Assembly (NCBI GenBank): GCA_002633005.1
Contig: NMRA01000744.1
Span: 92,048-156,047, forward strand
Direction of reading: 5' to 3'
DNA: 64,000 nucleotides
DNA from: Phoronis australis
Taxonomy: Eukaryota; Phoronida; Phoronidae
Shown one piece after another: positions 51,801-57,829 of the stretch. The notes below the pieces were generated by a model. It saw nothing but the letters and a program-made list of their open reading frames with translations. It ran no database searches and was not told the origin of the DNA. The position numbers were made by a program, and so were the translations under genes. The stretch's first letter is position 1. The number at the start of each line of letters is the position of its first letter.

Positions 51801-52415
51801 GGCTCATTTCACCACATTAAGTTACTGTTTCTTGATTAAAAACTTATTGATTTCTTTAACTTCAGTTTATCTAGGCCATGTTTACTAGGTTAGGCAGAGA
51901 CCGAAACAAAAATTCAGGTATCACCTGCTCCACAATTTTGAGAATCGGTGAAAAGATAAACCAAAAACAACAACTGTGAGACAATTGGCACTGGTCGGAT
52001 TTAGCAGTCCCTGATTTAGAGAACCAGTTCATCCACTAAATAACTGGCCTGATATTCAGTGATTGCCTGGTTCTCTAAATCAGGGTCCAGCTACTGAGCT
52101 GTATCCGACCAGTGCCAGACAATTTTACTTACTAGTGTTTTCAATGTTTACCAAATTATCTGGGGAGCGACTCCAATTTGAAATGCCTCGGAAGGTGGGT
52201 GGGGGCACTGAATTTCAGTCTCGTGCACTCATACCAACCTTCTCTGCTTCTTTGCACGAGCATTATCACGAGGTTGAAACTGAAAGGATTTTAGTTCAAA
52301 ACTCGGTACGCTGCAATTTACGGAAGTAAACAAGTGACTTACCATAACACGTAATTGACTCGATTTGCAAAGGTAGTTTTTGAAGCAAAGGAACTGCTTC
52401 GTATGCGTCATGCAT
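21751..52415 (-). CDS. VPS39: VPS39 (Vam6/Vps39-like protein), complete 23-exon gene
   Basis: The product is the VPS39 subunit of the HOPS complex, which tethers late endosomes, autophagosomes and lysosomes through Rab7; the family also works at vacuole/lysosome-mitochondria contacts. I joined 23 minus-strand exons with GT-AG junctions and consistent phase: 2667 nt, 888 residues plus stop, against about 886 in human. Visible order: N-terminal CNH propeller (about residues 15-290), with conserved stretches such as LLVGTKPGHLL and SMAWCKDSLCIGFKRE; a helical clathrin-heavy-chain-type repeat region (about 560-760); a Vps39-type C-terminal domain; and a zinc motif at C852-X2-C855 and H874-X2-C877. 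The start is fixed by MHDAYEAVPLLQKLPLQIES, which matches the family N-terminus. No frameshift or internal stop was found. Coordinates span start to stop codon; exons are listed separately. The identification rests on whole-length resemblance to the family as I know it; confidence is very high. Confidence 0.97.
21985..22195. repeat. Two tandem ~105-bp units in the last VPS39 intron
   Basis: Each unit has GACCATGG, a segment containing GTAAAAGGCCCTCATCTT, then GTGTGTGTGAA. A third, inverted partial copy is at about 22235-22275. Confidence 0.75.
22851..22942 (-). CDS. VPS39: VPS39 coding exon 22, first half of zinc motif (residues 832-861)
   Basis: 92 nt, phase 0 to 2; donor GTATTT, weaker than average. 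Encodes VQEQRMFYQRTKF and MCRVCRKRIGT, which contains the C852-X2-C855 pair of the C-terminal zinc-binding motif. Confidence 0.95.
23063..23300 (+). mobile_element. tRNA-derived SINE-like element
   Basis: The head carries TGGCCTAGTG (23074-23083), a good RNA polymerase III A box, and GGATTTAGAGACC downstream, a decayed B box. The body after CTGGGGCACA is shared with 30890-31070. Lies in the VPS39 intron between exons 21 and 22, antisense to the gene. Confidence 0.6.
24710..24844 (-). CDS. VPS39: VPS39 coding exon 21 (residues 787-831)
   Basis: 135 nt, phase 0 to 0; donor GTAAG. Encodes VLAILPTCIGISDVLSFLET and KRNAQILKSLRYSENL, the helical part just before the zinc motif. Confidence 0.96.
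25063..25209 (-). CDS. VPS39: VPS39 coding exon 20 (residues 738-786)
   Basis: 147 nt, phase 0 to 0; donor GTATG. Begins VYLSLLKMYLQPPNP and ends with ALKILKEQATKMDTSK, entering the Vps39 domain 2 region. Confidence 0.96.
26048..26093 (-). CDS. VPS39: VPS39 coding exon 19 (residues 722-737)
   Basis: Only 46 nt, phase 2 to 0; donor GTAAGTA. Encodes HCKVSYERDGESSRD, corresponding to human YCHKHYDRNKDGNKD. A micro-exon easily missed by gene predictors; the phase match on both sides supports it. Confidence 0.94.
27550..27652 (-). CDS. VPS39: VPS39 coding exon 18 (residues 688-721)
   Basis: 103 nt, phase 1 to 2; donor GTACGTA. Encodes FEERALLLGRLGRHEDALAI and YIHTLHDYEMAE, a near-invariant helical repeat of VPS39 and TGFBRAP1. 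Confidence 0.97.
28057..28366. repeat. Seven-copy minisatellite (46-48 bp unit) with inverted CCAAT boxes
   Basis: Units follow the pattern CAACTCAGCCAGGTGATTGG, then CTGTAAAAGAGTGGAATGTT. Most repeat units contain GATTGGC or a one-base variant, that is an inverted CCAAT (NF-Y type) core. Lies in the intron between VPS39 exons 17 and 18. Confidence 0.92.
28985..29231 (-). CDS. VPS39: VPS39 coding exon 17 (residues 606-687)
   Basis: 247 nt, the longest exon, phase 0 to 1; donor GTATG. Encodes FHNRLINLYREKAQSLM, a variable acidic spacer, GELGEVRRKLISFLKMS, and ERLLTYFPFD, all in the clathrin-type repeat. Confidence 0.96.
29718..29861 (-). CDS. VPS39: VPS39 coding exon 16 (residues 558-605)
   Basis: 144 nt, phase 0 to 0; donor GTTAG. 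Begins IFTEDLPEVEGLPRDRVVSY, the start of the clathrin-heavy-chain-type repeat. The second half diverges from human, while its length fits. Confidence 0.96.
30682..30755 (-). CDS. VPS39: VPS39 coding exon 15 (residues 533-557)
   Basis: 74 nt, phase 1 to 0; donor GTATG. Two AG acceptors lie 6 nt apart. The upstream one is chosen because it gives GSEHLDLIFQFASWVLKANP, aligning with human GTENLHLIFSYSVWVL. The intron before it is about 3 kb and holds two MITE copies and a SINE. Confidence 0.92.
30890..31070 (+). mobile_element. 5'-truncated copy of the SINE-like element
   Basis: Shares CTGGGGCACAAT, CTCTAGCTCCTTAG and GATCAGTGCAATGGGC with the copy at 23063, but lacks the tRNA-like head. Confidence 0.6.
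31217..31494. mobile_element. MITE family copy 2
   Basis: Starts GGGGAGCCTGTTTCATG and ends with the complement, CGTGAAACAGATC. Internal blocks such as AACAATCTGTATTT and GTGAAGTGGGAGCCTAATA match the other copies. Lies in the intron between VPS39 exons 14 and 15. Confidence 0.75.
32513..32800. mobile_element. MITE family copy 3
   Basis: Ends GGGGTATGATTCATG and CATGAAACAGACCCC are inverted. The interior is well aligned to copy 1 through CATAACTATTTCTGAAAA and AACAATTGTGAAATGGGAGC. Same VPS39 intron as copy 2. Confidence 0.8.
33747..33833 (-). CDS. VPS39: VPS39 coding exon 14 (residues 504-532)
   Basis: 87 nt, phase 1 to 1; donor GTAGG. Encodes ALDLLLRLSQ and SSPMKGTERTVIYLQHLG, matching the human SPLKGHERTVQYLQHLG segment. 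Confidence 0.95.
34988..35129 (-). CDS. VPS39: VPS39 coding exon 13 (residues 457-503)
   Basis: 142 nt, phase 0 to 1; donor GTATG. Encodes DNQCHVEESVHVLKK and KHNELIILFEKKGLHKR, almost identical to vertebrate VPS39 and diagnostic of the family. Confidence 0.97.
36586..36720 (-). CDS. VPS39: VPS39 coding exon 12 (residues 412-456)
   Basis: 135 nt, phase 0 to 0; donor GTGGG. A variable linker, then KSKNQLHMIIDTTLLKCYLQ, the start of the Vps39 domain 1 region. The linker differs from human, as expected for a disordered segment. Confidence 0.95.
37562..37704 (-). CDS. VPS39: VPS39 coding exon 11 (residues 364-411)
   Basis: 143 nt, phase 1 to 0; donor GTGAG. Encodes DPAQVIGLYSGLLPTEFR and the end of a helix, ALLEYLTQ, equivalent to the human DPTHVMGLYPDLLPTDYR segment. 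The proline-rich spacer is shorter than in vertebrates. Confidence 0.96.
38052..38181 (-). CDS. VPS39: VPS39 coding exon 10 (residues 321-363)
   Basis: 130 nt, phase 0 to 1; donor GTAGG. Encodes EKEARLHTIQNLYAFELF and RFEESLQLFAKLGT, the first helical repeats. The preceding intron contains the first CTCF-like repeat element. Confidence 0.96.
38252..39102 (+). mobile_element. Modular CTCF-motif repeat, member 1
   Basis: Same family as 42730-44366 and 46270-47055. It has a common head (AAATGCGTCCACGAATGCAC), then motif blocks in the order A-B-C-A-B, then GGAGATAGAGCAGCGGACGCC and an imperfect terminal palindrome before GTGCATAAAAAT. Lies in the VPS39 intron between exons 9 and 10, antisense. 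Confidence 0.85.
39706..39826 (-). CDS. VPS39: VPS39 coding exon 9 (residues 280-320)
   Basis: 121 nt; restores phase 0; donor GTAAG. Encodes HVYVASTNHVWRLLPIPITT followed by QLLQSKEFELALLLA, the transition from the propeller to the helical solenoid. Confidence 0.96.
40362..40479 (-). CDS. VPS39: VPS39 coding exon 8 (residues 241-279)
   Basis: 118 nt, phase 1 to 2; donor GTAAG. Encodes EHQPPYLIAVLPKYIEVRTI, close to the human HQPPYIIAVLPRYVEIRT stretch near the C-terminal end of the CNH domain. Confidence 0.96.
41153..41333 (-). CDS. VPS39: VPS39 coding exon 7 (residues 181-240)
   Basis: 181 nt; ends in phase 1. Encodes KDLFPTGRQLEPLVTKL and a segment ending SDIPVCI. Two adjacent GT donors are possible. 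The downstream one (GTAAC at 41148-41152) was chosen because only it joins exon 8 in frame, giving IEHQPPY, which matches the family. Confidence 0.95.
41866..41958 (-). CDS. VPS39: VPS39 coding exon 6 (residues 150-180)
   Basis: 93 nt, phase 0 to 0; donor GTAGG. Encodes VPDLPRSMAWCKDSLCIGFK, a hallmark CNH segment of the VPS39 family. The intron between exons 5 and 6 holds the longest of the three modular CTCF-like repeat elements. Confidence 0.97.
42730..44366 (+). mobile_element. Modular CTCF-motif repeat, member 2 (expanded)
   Basis: Head at 42734, then blocks A-B-C three times and a final A-B, with motif spacing mostly 140-160 bp. Exact CCACTAGRKGGCRC matches are at 42818, 43728, 44030 and 44173. 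Ends in GCGGATGCCGGACGCCGG and a perfect 38-bp palindrome (44323-44360). An open frame at 42863-43273 is judged non-coding because it runs through the repeated blocks. Confidence 0.9.
44323..44360. repeat. Perfect 38-bp palindrome at the end of repeat member 2
   Basis: Two 19-bp arms with no loop, centred on TATATA, beginning ATGCGCCCACATATTTATA. Its ATGCGCCCAC end is also found near the head of the element. Confidence 0.95.
44662..44760 (-). CDS. VPS39: VPS39 coding exon 5 (residues 117-149)
   Basis: 99 nt, phase 0 to 0; donor GTTGG, a weaker than usual donor. Encodes SLRLCVAVKRKLQLFAWRNK, which corresponds to the human LRMCVAVKKKLQLYFW blade of the CNH domain. Confidence 0.96.
45470..45607 (-). 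CDS. VPS39: VPS39 coding exon 4 (residues 71-116)
   Basis: 138 nt, phase 0 to 0; donor GTAAC. Encodes LDILVSLSDNVISVHDL and TKGATLFATDVQ, a CNH propeller blade. Its acceptor lies about 30 bp from a 60-bp near-perfect palindrome in the upstream intron, which is unusual (see findings). Confidence 0.96.
45639..45698. repeat. 60-bp AT-rich palindrome near VPS39 exon 4 acceptor
   Basis: Begins GTAGAATATATATTACTATA and ends with its complement; only the centre is imperfect. A partial third repeat of the TACATATGTATATG core follows. Confidence 0.9.
45730..45841. repeat. Inverted repeat with perfect 29-bp arms
   Basis: Arms 45730-45758 and 45813-45841 are exact complements (start ACAACAATAATGGAACAACT) around a 54-bp loop. 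Could be a foldback MITE; no clear target duplication seen. Confidence 0.93.
46270..47055 (+). mobile_element. Modular CTCF-motif repeat, member 3
   Basis: Head AACGCGCCCTCGCATGCACC, blocks A-B-C-A-B, then the shared tail ending in an imperfect palindrome and GGAGCATAAAAATG. Lies in the VPS39 intron between exons 3 and 4. Confidence 0.88.
47598..47826. mobile_element. Palindromic tRNA-like SINE pair (foldback)
   Basis: Two arms of about 95 bp are inverted copies, sharing GTCTGGTCTGCACGCCACCT and AGTCTGAA plus AAGATTTCTG blocks. Near the centre both arms carry a tRNA T-arm: GGTTCGAGTCCCGG on the plus strand and GTTTGAGCCCCGG on the minus strand. These are good pol III B boxes. No standard A box is evident. 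Confidence 0.7.
47928..47995 (-). CDS. VPS39: VPS39 coding exon 3 (residues 48-70)
   Basis: 68 nt; donor GTGAG; restores phase 0. Encodes VSLERSHKSFSKRPVLQ, equivalent to the human LEKSNKNFSKK segment of the CNH domain. A foldback SINE begins about 100 bp downstream in intron 3. Confidence 0.95.
48871..48939 (-). CDS. VPS39: VPS39 coding exon 2 (residues 25-47)
   Basis: 69 nt; donor GTACG. Carries ALLVGTKPGHLLYYTV, the first blade of the CNH propeller and one of the most conserved segments of VPS39 and TGFBRAP1 proteins. Intron 1, between exons 1 and 2, is about 3.4 kb and holds a LINE fragment and a foldback MITE. Confidence 0.96.
49316..50060. repeat. Inverted repeat pair with ~110-bp arms and ~520-bp spacer
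   Basis: Arms 49316-49430 and 49955-50060 share, in opposite orientation, AACAGATATCCC, CTAACCAGCCCGAAAA and GGGATCAGACAGGA. May be the ends of a foldback element. Confidence 0.75.
51365..51729 (+). mobile_element. 5'-truncated LINE with 15-bp target duplication
   Basis: AAAATTCGGCGAATG occurs at 51365-51379 and again at 51715-51729. Between them is a 3' end with AATAAA at 51698 and an A-tract. The open frame 51397-51588 (LLLAKQYIYKERCHK, then FLKFVTKTYYEYYNAEK) resembles the C-terminal end of L1/Tx1-type LINE ORF2 proteins. Lies in VPS39 intron 1, antisense. Confidence 0.85.
51979..52124. mobile_element. 130-bp foldback MITE with 8-bp target duplication
   Basis: AGACAATT flanks both sides (51979-51986 and 52117-52124). 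The insert 51987-52116 begins GGCACTGGTCGGAT and ends with its exact complement. A second perfect arm pair (CCCTGATTTAGAGAACCAG) lies inside. The 8-bp duplication suggests a hAT-type parent. Confidence 0.88.
52343..52415 (-). CDS. VPS39: VPS39 coding exon 1 (residues 1-24)
   Basis: 73 nt, from the ATG at 52413-52415 to a GTAAG donor; ends in phase 1. It encodes the invariant family start MHDAYEAVPLLQKLPLQIES. The bases just upstream of the ATG show no polypyrimidine-AG acceptor, so this exon probably continues directly into the 5'UTR. Confidence 0.96.
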
Positions 52416-53739
52416 TGTGTATCTCACAACATCTCACGTTAAACTTAATTTCACTTGAAATCTTTAATAACTGAATCAGCCACAAATAATCAGTTCTCTC
52501 CCACAACTCTATCATATGATGATCAATGTTGCGATTTTCATCTTAGGAGAGCTTTCATGTTTCACAGAGACCTCTAGCGGCAGGTAGAGTCTAGGAGCAC
52601 AGCCGGGGTCTGATTCAAAATTTATTTCTTGGGCATTTACCGTAAAATCCATGGGTTTATAGGCATTTCATGAGAATATTCGATAGTGCACCATAACTTT
52701 TGAGGAGAGAAAATGAAGTACGAAATTCAAAATGTAGAAAGATAAAAGTGGACGCCCACCTGGTCCCGGCGAGAGTTGAGCATTAAACAGGTGCTTTCAG
52801 TTTGAAAGACAGGTGTTGATTTAGACAAATTGGTCTCATTTATCTTTCCATTTGAAAGTGATCTTTGTGGTCGGGAAGAGCTAACTCCAAAATTGGATGT
52901 TTAAGTATTTATACATGTTGCAATTTGAATGTGAAGGTCAAAATGAAGATAATTCAAAAAAAATATTATACATTCGGCTATTACAGGACAAAAATTTAAA
53001 TTTATGTTTGGAAGCATCGCCACCAAGGAAAAATCTCCATAAAAGACAAGTCAATTTTGACTAGAAAAACATTTTCACCAGTATTTCACAGGACAGGGAA
53101 TTTGTATTCATGTGGCGAAAGAAAATACACTGATACGATATGATATCAAAAATTTCAATTTCAGCGTGTGTGTGCGTGTGTGTGTGTGTGTGCGTGCCTG
53201 AGCTAAAGAGAAGTGCGGAAAGTGCGTTTGACCGTGTGTCGTGACTAATTTTTGTCTCAGTCCGCTTGTAAGAACATAAAATGTAGCTGGTAGTTTGGAT
53301 ACCTAGTATAGGTGGCTACTTCAATCAACTCTAGAGTTCAATCTGGGTTAGGTGATGGTTAGGCCTGTTGTATTTTTATATTCAAAAAGTAAAATTCCCA
53401 TTTTGAAAAAGCATCTATAGCTTGATGTGAAAGTCATTACCATAAAAGATCATTACTTTGCGATGAAATTAAAACCATCTCTTATCTCCATATAATGCTA
53501 GTTGGGAGGTTAGGTGACGGTTATTTGAATTAGAATTTTTTTGTCTTTTTATTCATGAAATAAATTTCCCATTTTGAAAAACTCATGTACAGCTTGGTAC
53601 GAAAGTCAATGTCACAAAAGATTTAGTGTTGACGAACGAAGTAAAATTCGGATGTGCGTTTGCCGAGCGTACGCGGTCCAACGGTTAATGACAGGTGATG
53701 AAAATTTTTGGAGACACAGTGAATTCAGCTTACGTAAAA
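52416..53739 (-). promoter_or_regulatory. 5' flank of VPS39
   Basis: Immediately upstream of the VPS39 start codon. Probably holds its 5'UTR and transcription start, but I cannot fix the start site; no TATA box or strong initiator stands out. A (TG)n tract lies at about 53165-53198. Confidence 0.4.
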
Positions 53740-53950
53740 ATGGCGCCTTTTTACGTCATCTAAGCATTAGGGGAATTTTCGACCGTTATAATTTATGGCG
53801 AAGGGAACAAGGAAAACAAGCGACGACGTCATGATGACGTTTTGTCACGGTTTCGTGCTGTGTGAGTGAAGGCTCCTCTCAGTCTAAAACCGTGACGTGA
53901 ACGAGGAGGAGTCTGCGTCGTAAGAGATACACGGTGCTAGTATAGTAAAG
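53740..53950. promoter_or_regulatory. CpG-rich, CRE-rich putative promoter
   Basis: High CpG density in an AT-rich setting, with CRE-like sites ACGTCA (53753), GACGTCA (53825), TGACG (53835) and GTGACGTGA (53892). Could serve VPS39 from about 1.3 kb upstream or a divergent plus-strand transcript. Confidence 0.4.
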
Positions 53951-54762
53951 TATGCATTAAATGTATACAACTGTCTATATTTTAAACAAAGACAAAAAAT
54001 ATAATACGTTAATTTTCAGATTATCAAGCAGGTCAAGGGCCATGATTACCAAAGACAGTCAATAAAAGTAACTATGGTCGCTGGAGTGTAGTTTCAAGTG
54101 TGTGAAAAATGTATATAAGTACAGGATTTCTGGTGAATTCGTTAAATTAGTCATAGAGTATCTGAAGTTTCCACGAGACAAAGTTCGACAAAGCGTCCGT
54201 CATCATCCATTTAGCGGAAATTTACATTACTTGGTTTTTGAAATGTCGTTATCTTAACACGAGATAGCTCACTTGCATGGCAAAATTCGGCATTGCAACA
54301 GCCAGTGACCCTCTTAGTTACGCTGGCCACCTTCGGGGGGTAAGACATAAAAGTTATGACAAGAATGAGGAGGTGGTAATTTGAGTAATGGATGGTTATA
54401 TATTTTGATGCTTAAAAATTACTACATTGATGCGAAGTAGTAAAACAACAATCATCTGGGTAAAATCAGCCTCAGTACGATACCGTCACATTCATTTTCG
54501 AGTGAATGCTCCTCCCTAAAAACGTTGATCAACTTAGCCCCAAACTGGCCGAGACGAGAGCCAGCATCTCGATGGAAAAGTCCTTGCGGGAAGTAAGTAG
54601 TGCAAAGCATATGTTAGATTTCCAGTTAAATGTTGGAAGAAAGCAAAATTAATAGTATTATTTATACTTAAGGTTATCAAAAAGTCACATGGTAACTATG
54701 AACAGCAATCACAATCGCTGGAGTATTTTACGAAATTGAATCTAAAGTACAGGATACATAGA

Positions 54763-54763
54763 A

Positions 54764-54810
<47 letters not shown>

Positions 54811-54821
54811 TGTGCGTGTGG
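54763..54821. repeat. (GTGC)n microsatellite
   Basis: About 14 tandem GTGC units running into GTGTG. Confidence 0.97.
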
Positions 54822-55465
54822 TGTGTGATATAGCATGGACTTGCATAAAATGTGTAGTAAATTGATCATCAAATTCTTTTTCCTTAGTGTATCTGAAGCT
54901 AATGTCACTAGCGGGAGTCAAAGTTTGATAAAGTTTCTATTTGAATAGAAATTGGTCACAATAACGCCAGGAATTCTCGTGGAATTCTCGCGGCGGCCAT
55001 GCAATGCAACGGCGTTTGAAACTAGGCTGCAACTTGTAAACGAGCTTTTTTAATCTGAGTAATCTGACAATGATTATGTAACTGTGAATTAACCGTTTCT
55101 GACAGCAAGGCGTGTGTTTATTGCTCTTTAGGAAACAATGAAGGGCAAAACGAAAGTTATTTGAAATCCCCGTTATCGTGAAATTGATGTATACAATTTG
55201 CAAGTGCCGTGTCCAACACATTTCCTTGTATTAGGAACGTGTTAAAAAAGTCTCGACAGAGAAACTGCTATCGAAAATCTTCAGACCTGCCACCAGCTGA
55301 TGCGTGATGTCATCGGGTTGAATGGTTTGGTCCTCTTTTGTATTCTCGTTTTGTTTACGTCTTTCGGTACCCGTTAACATTGTTAATTGGAGACTGTTGA
55401 TAGATACTGTATCGATTCAATGAATCCACAGGTGCGGATTTTAAGATCGTTAGAAGCTAGTCAGC

Positions 55466-55624
55466 TGGGGCGGATACAGGATTTTGAGTTGGGGGGGGCA
55501 GGGCAGAGTATTAGTCAGGATTTTGCCCGTCAGACATTGGCACCCCCGTACTGCTAAATGGACTTTATGAGAATTTTAGGGAGGGCCATGGCCCCTTGCC
55601 CCCTCCCCCAAATCCGCCACTGGC
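55466..55624. mobile_element. hAT-like MITE with CGGAT...GGGG ends
   Basis: Left end CAGCTGGGGCGGATACAGG followed by a G-run; right end is an inverted counterpart, CCCCCAAATCCGCCACTG. A second copy starts at 63971. Such GGCGGAT-G-rich ends are common in animal hAT-type MITEs. No convincing 8-bp target duplication was found. Confidence 0.55.
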
Positions 55625-56732
55625 CAACGACCTGTTTTGAAAGGCGCAGAAACATTATTTTGAAAATGAGGGTGCGTACTGTGTTGAGAGAAGAACTTTG
55701 CGGCTGACGTAAATGTGGCAGATTTCATGTTGATACACTGCAACTACTTTTTTAGAACGTTGGCGTCGACTGTTGACGAAACGGACAAAACAGGCCCAGA
55801 GTATAGATCAAAAATATTATACGGCTATGTCACGCTGAGTGGACGAAAAACCTAGCATGCCGCAGCATCAAACGCCCTGCCGCTGAGCTAACGTAAATTT
55901 CACCCGTTCAGTAAAAGAGAGTTTTAAGCCAATTCAAGTGGTCAAATCACCGGCCTTCAAGTTGATTTCAGCAAATGTCACGGTCTAGCAGACACTGGCG
56001 ATAATTTTCGAGATGTTATGGAATCACAAAATTCAACAGATTTTGTTTTATAGCTCTGATCAAAGCTAAGAACTTCAAAAAGTTTATCCCGTCCAAAAAT
56101 ACCTCAAACATATTTTTTCGACCTTAGAAAGATAATGTACCTATAAGTTACCAAAAAAGTCGGGGTTCACGAAATCTATGGATAGTGGTTGGAATCGCTG
56201 GAATGCTGCATGCAAGAGGTGTACCTCCACCATAATATGCAATCAATTGAAATTTGATTTCTTCAATGCTCAATTCATATTTTCGTCGACAATTCGTATT
56301 TAATGTTAGTATTGAAAGCCTAAGATCCATAAAGTGTATCATGTCATCCGATCTATTCGTGTACTTCGCATGATCGTTTAGAACACTCGTCACTAAACAC
56401 GAGCTCATTGACAACATTTGGCCTTGCATCAGCCATTGACCCCCTTAGTGCACTGATCAAATGAGTGCGGGTAACCTTAGGCATAAAGAAAGAGATAATG
56501 CTTTGTACAATGTTGTTGGCTACATGCTTTGATACTTGGAAGTTGTTACTTTTTTGAGAAAACCATTACACTTAAAATGTAAAGCTATCAGTATTTTCTC
56601 TTCCTGGTATTTTCCATATCAGATGGATTTCTTAAGACCACGCATAGGACAAATCTACCACCAATAGAAAAAAAATGTGTTGTGTGAGGTCAAAAAGTCC
56701 ATTTGGTTCAGATCGAAACTTTTTATTTAACA

Positions 56733-56970
56733 AGATACAAATGTACAGTACGAAACAAAGAGTAATATATGTATGAGCGTATATACAAGCAAGAATACAA
56801 TAATGACTGCTATATTATATATGTACATATTTTTTCATTTAAATGTGAGAATGAGAAATGAGATACAAATATACAATATGAAACAAAGAATGATATATGA
56901 AAGAGCGTATACACAAACAATAATACAAAAATGACAATTAAACATGTACATATTTCTTTTCATTTAAATG
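56733..56970. repeat. Two tandem ~113-bp units
   Basis: 56733-56845 and 56861-56970 both run from AGATACAAAT through GAGCGTATA to TTTTCATTTAAATG. Confidence 0.85.
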
Positions 56971-57693
56971 GCGTACTCTGTACATTCTCATTTGTTTACC
57001 GACCAAGGTATAAACCGCTAGCGGCTGGTTACCAGTGATAATTATTACAAGATCAATGTACAGAAAAAAAATATTTAGACTACTGACGTACACAATCCCA
57101 AACGGAAAGCATTGGAGATGGCCAAGGCCGACACAGAATCTCTGAACATTCGAACATCTATAACAATTAATGAAATGGCAATTTTCACCACAGTTGTTTT
57201 ATAGTATATTTTTAAAGTAGAAAGAAAAAACATAACATGGAATTAGTTATTGTTTTATTCAAAATGCATTTTTAAAATTTGCAGTGGTTCAAAAGATATG
57301 GCAGTGGTAATACAGGTCCATTTGGTTTTGATGTTTTTTCGTTGGTGACATAGTATATGATGGTCGATAGTTTCTATTATTAGTAATGCAGCCGATTCCA
57401 CGGTAACTACAATATCAAATATTGTTGTTATATAACTATTTTCAGGAGATGGTACAAGTTCAGTGCTAAGTTGCCGTTGTTGTTTTTCTCTGTTATCTCT
57501 TTTCAAGCTCAGATAGACTATATCTGAGTTTCAAGTAATAAATCGTTACATTTAAAAGTGTTTCTTTTACTGGAGAAAACTTGCAACCTAACGGCGCAAG
57601 TACATACATATAGGATGTGATCCGCCACGTGAACAGTCTGAGAGAAGTATTTAGAAAATCTGCGGAAAAATGAAAGAAACTTATGGGATGAAT

Positions 57694-57822
57694 ACAAAAC
57701 GTACATCGATTGACGTACATAAAGTAATATCCCACTCGACATTATTCCTTCGGTCTCGATCGATACGCTGAATAATGTCTCGTGGGATATTACTTCATGT
57801 ACGCCACTCTTGGTACGTTTTG
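57694..57822. repeat. Long hairpin, ~54-bp arms
   Basis: The arms share AAGTAATATCCCAC, GACATTATTC and ACAAAACGTAC in inverted orientation, with a ~22-bp spacer containing CGATCGAT. Lies beside the left end of the mariner-like element. Confidence 0.9.
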
Positions 57823-57829
57823 TGTATAT

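Larger units (their letters stand above)
53951..57690. other. Gene-free interval right of VPS39
   Basis: No coding exon recognised. Contains a (GTGC)n microsatellite, a G/C-rich MITE-like element (55466-55624), a two-copy tandem repeat (56733-56970), and two diverged blocks at about 54290 and 56425 that share similarity around CAGCCANTGACCC. Confidence 0.5.

Noticed and set aside
54572-54592. Possible first exon ATGGAAAAGTCCTTGCGGGAA with a GTAAGT donor
   Set aside because: Only seven codons and no downstream partner exon; cannot be separated from chance.
54763-54821. ARTH-repeat peptide encoded on the minus strand
   Set aside because: Product of translating a (GTGC)n microsatellite.
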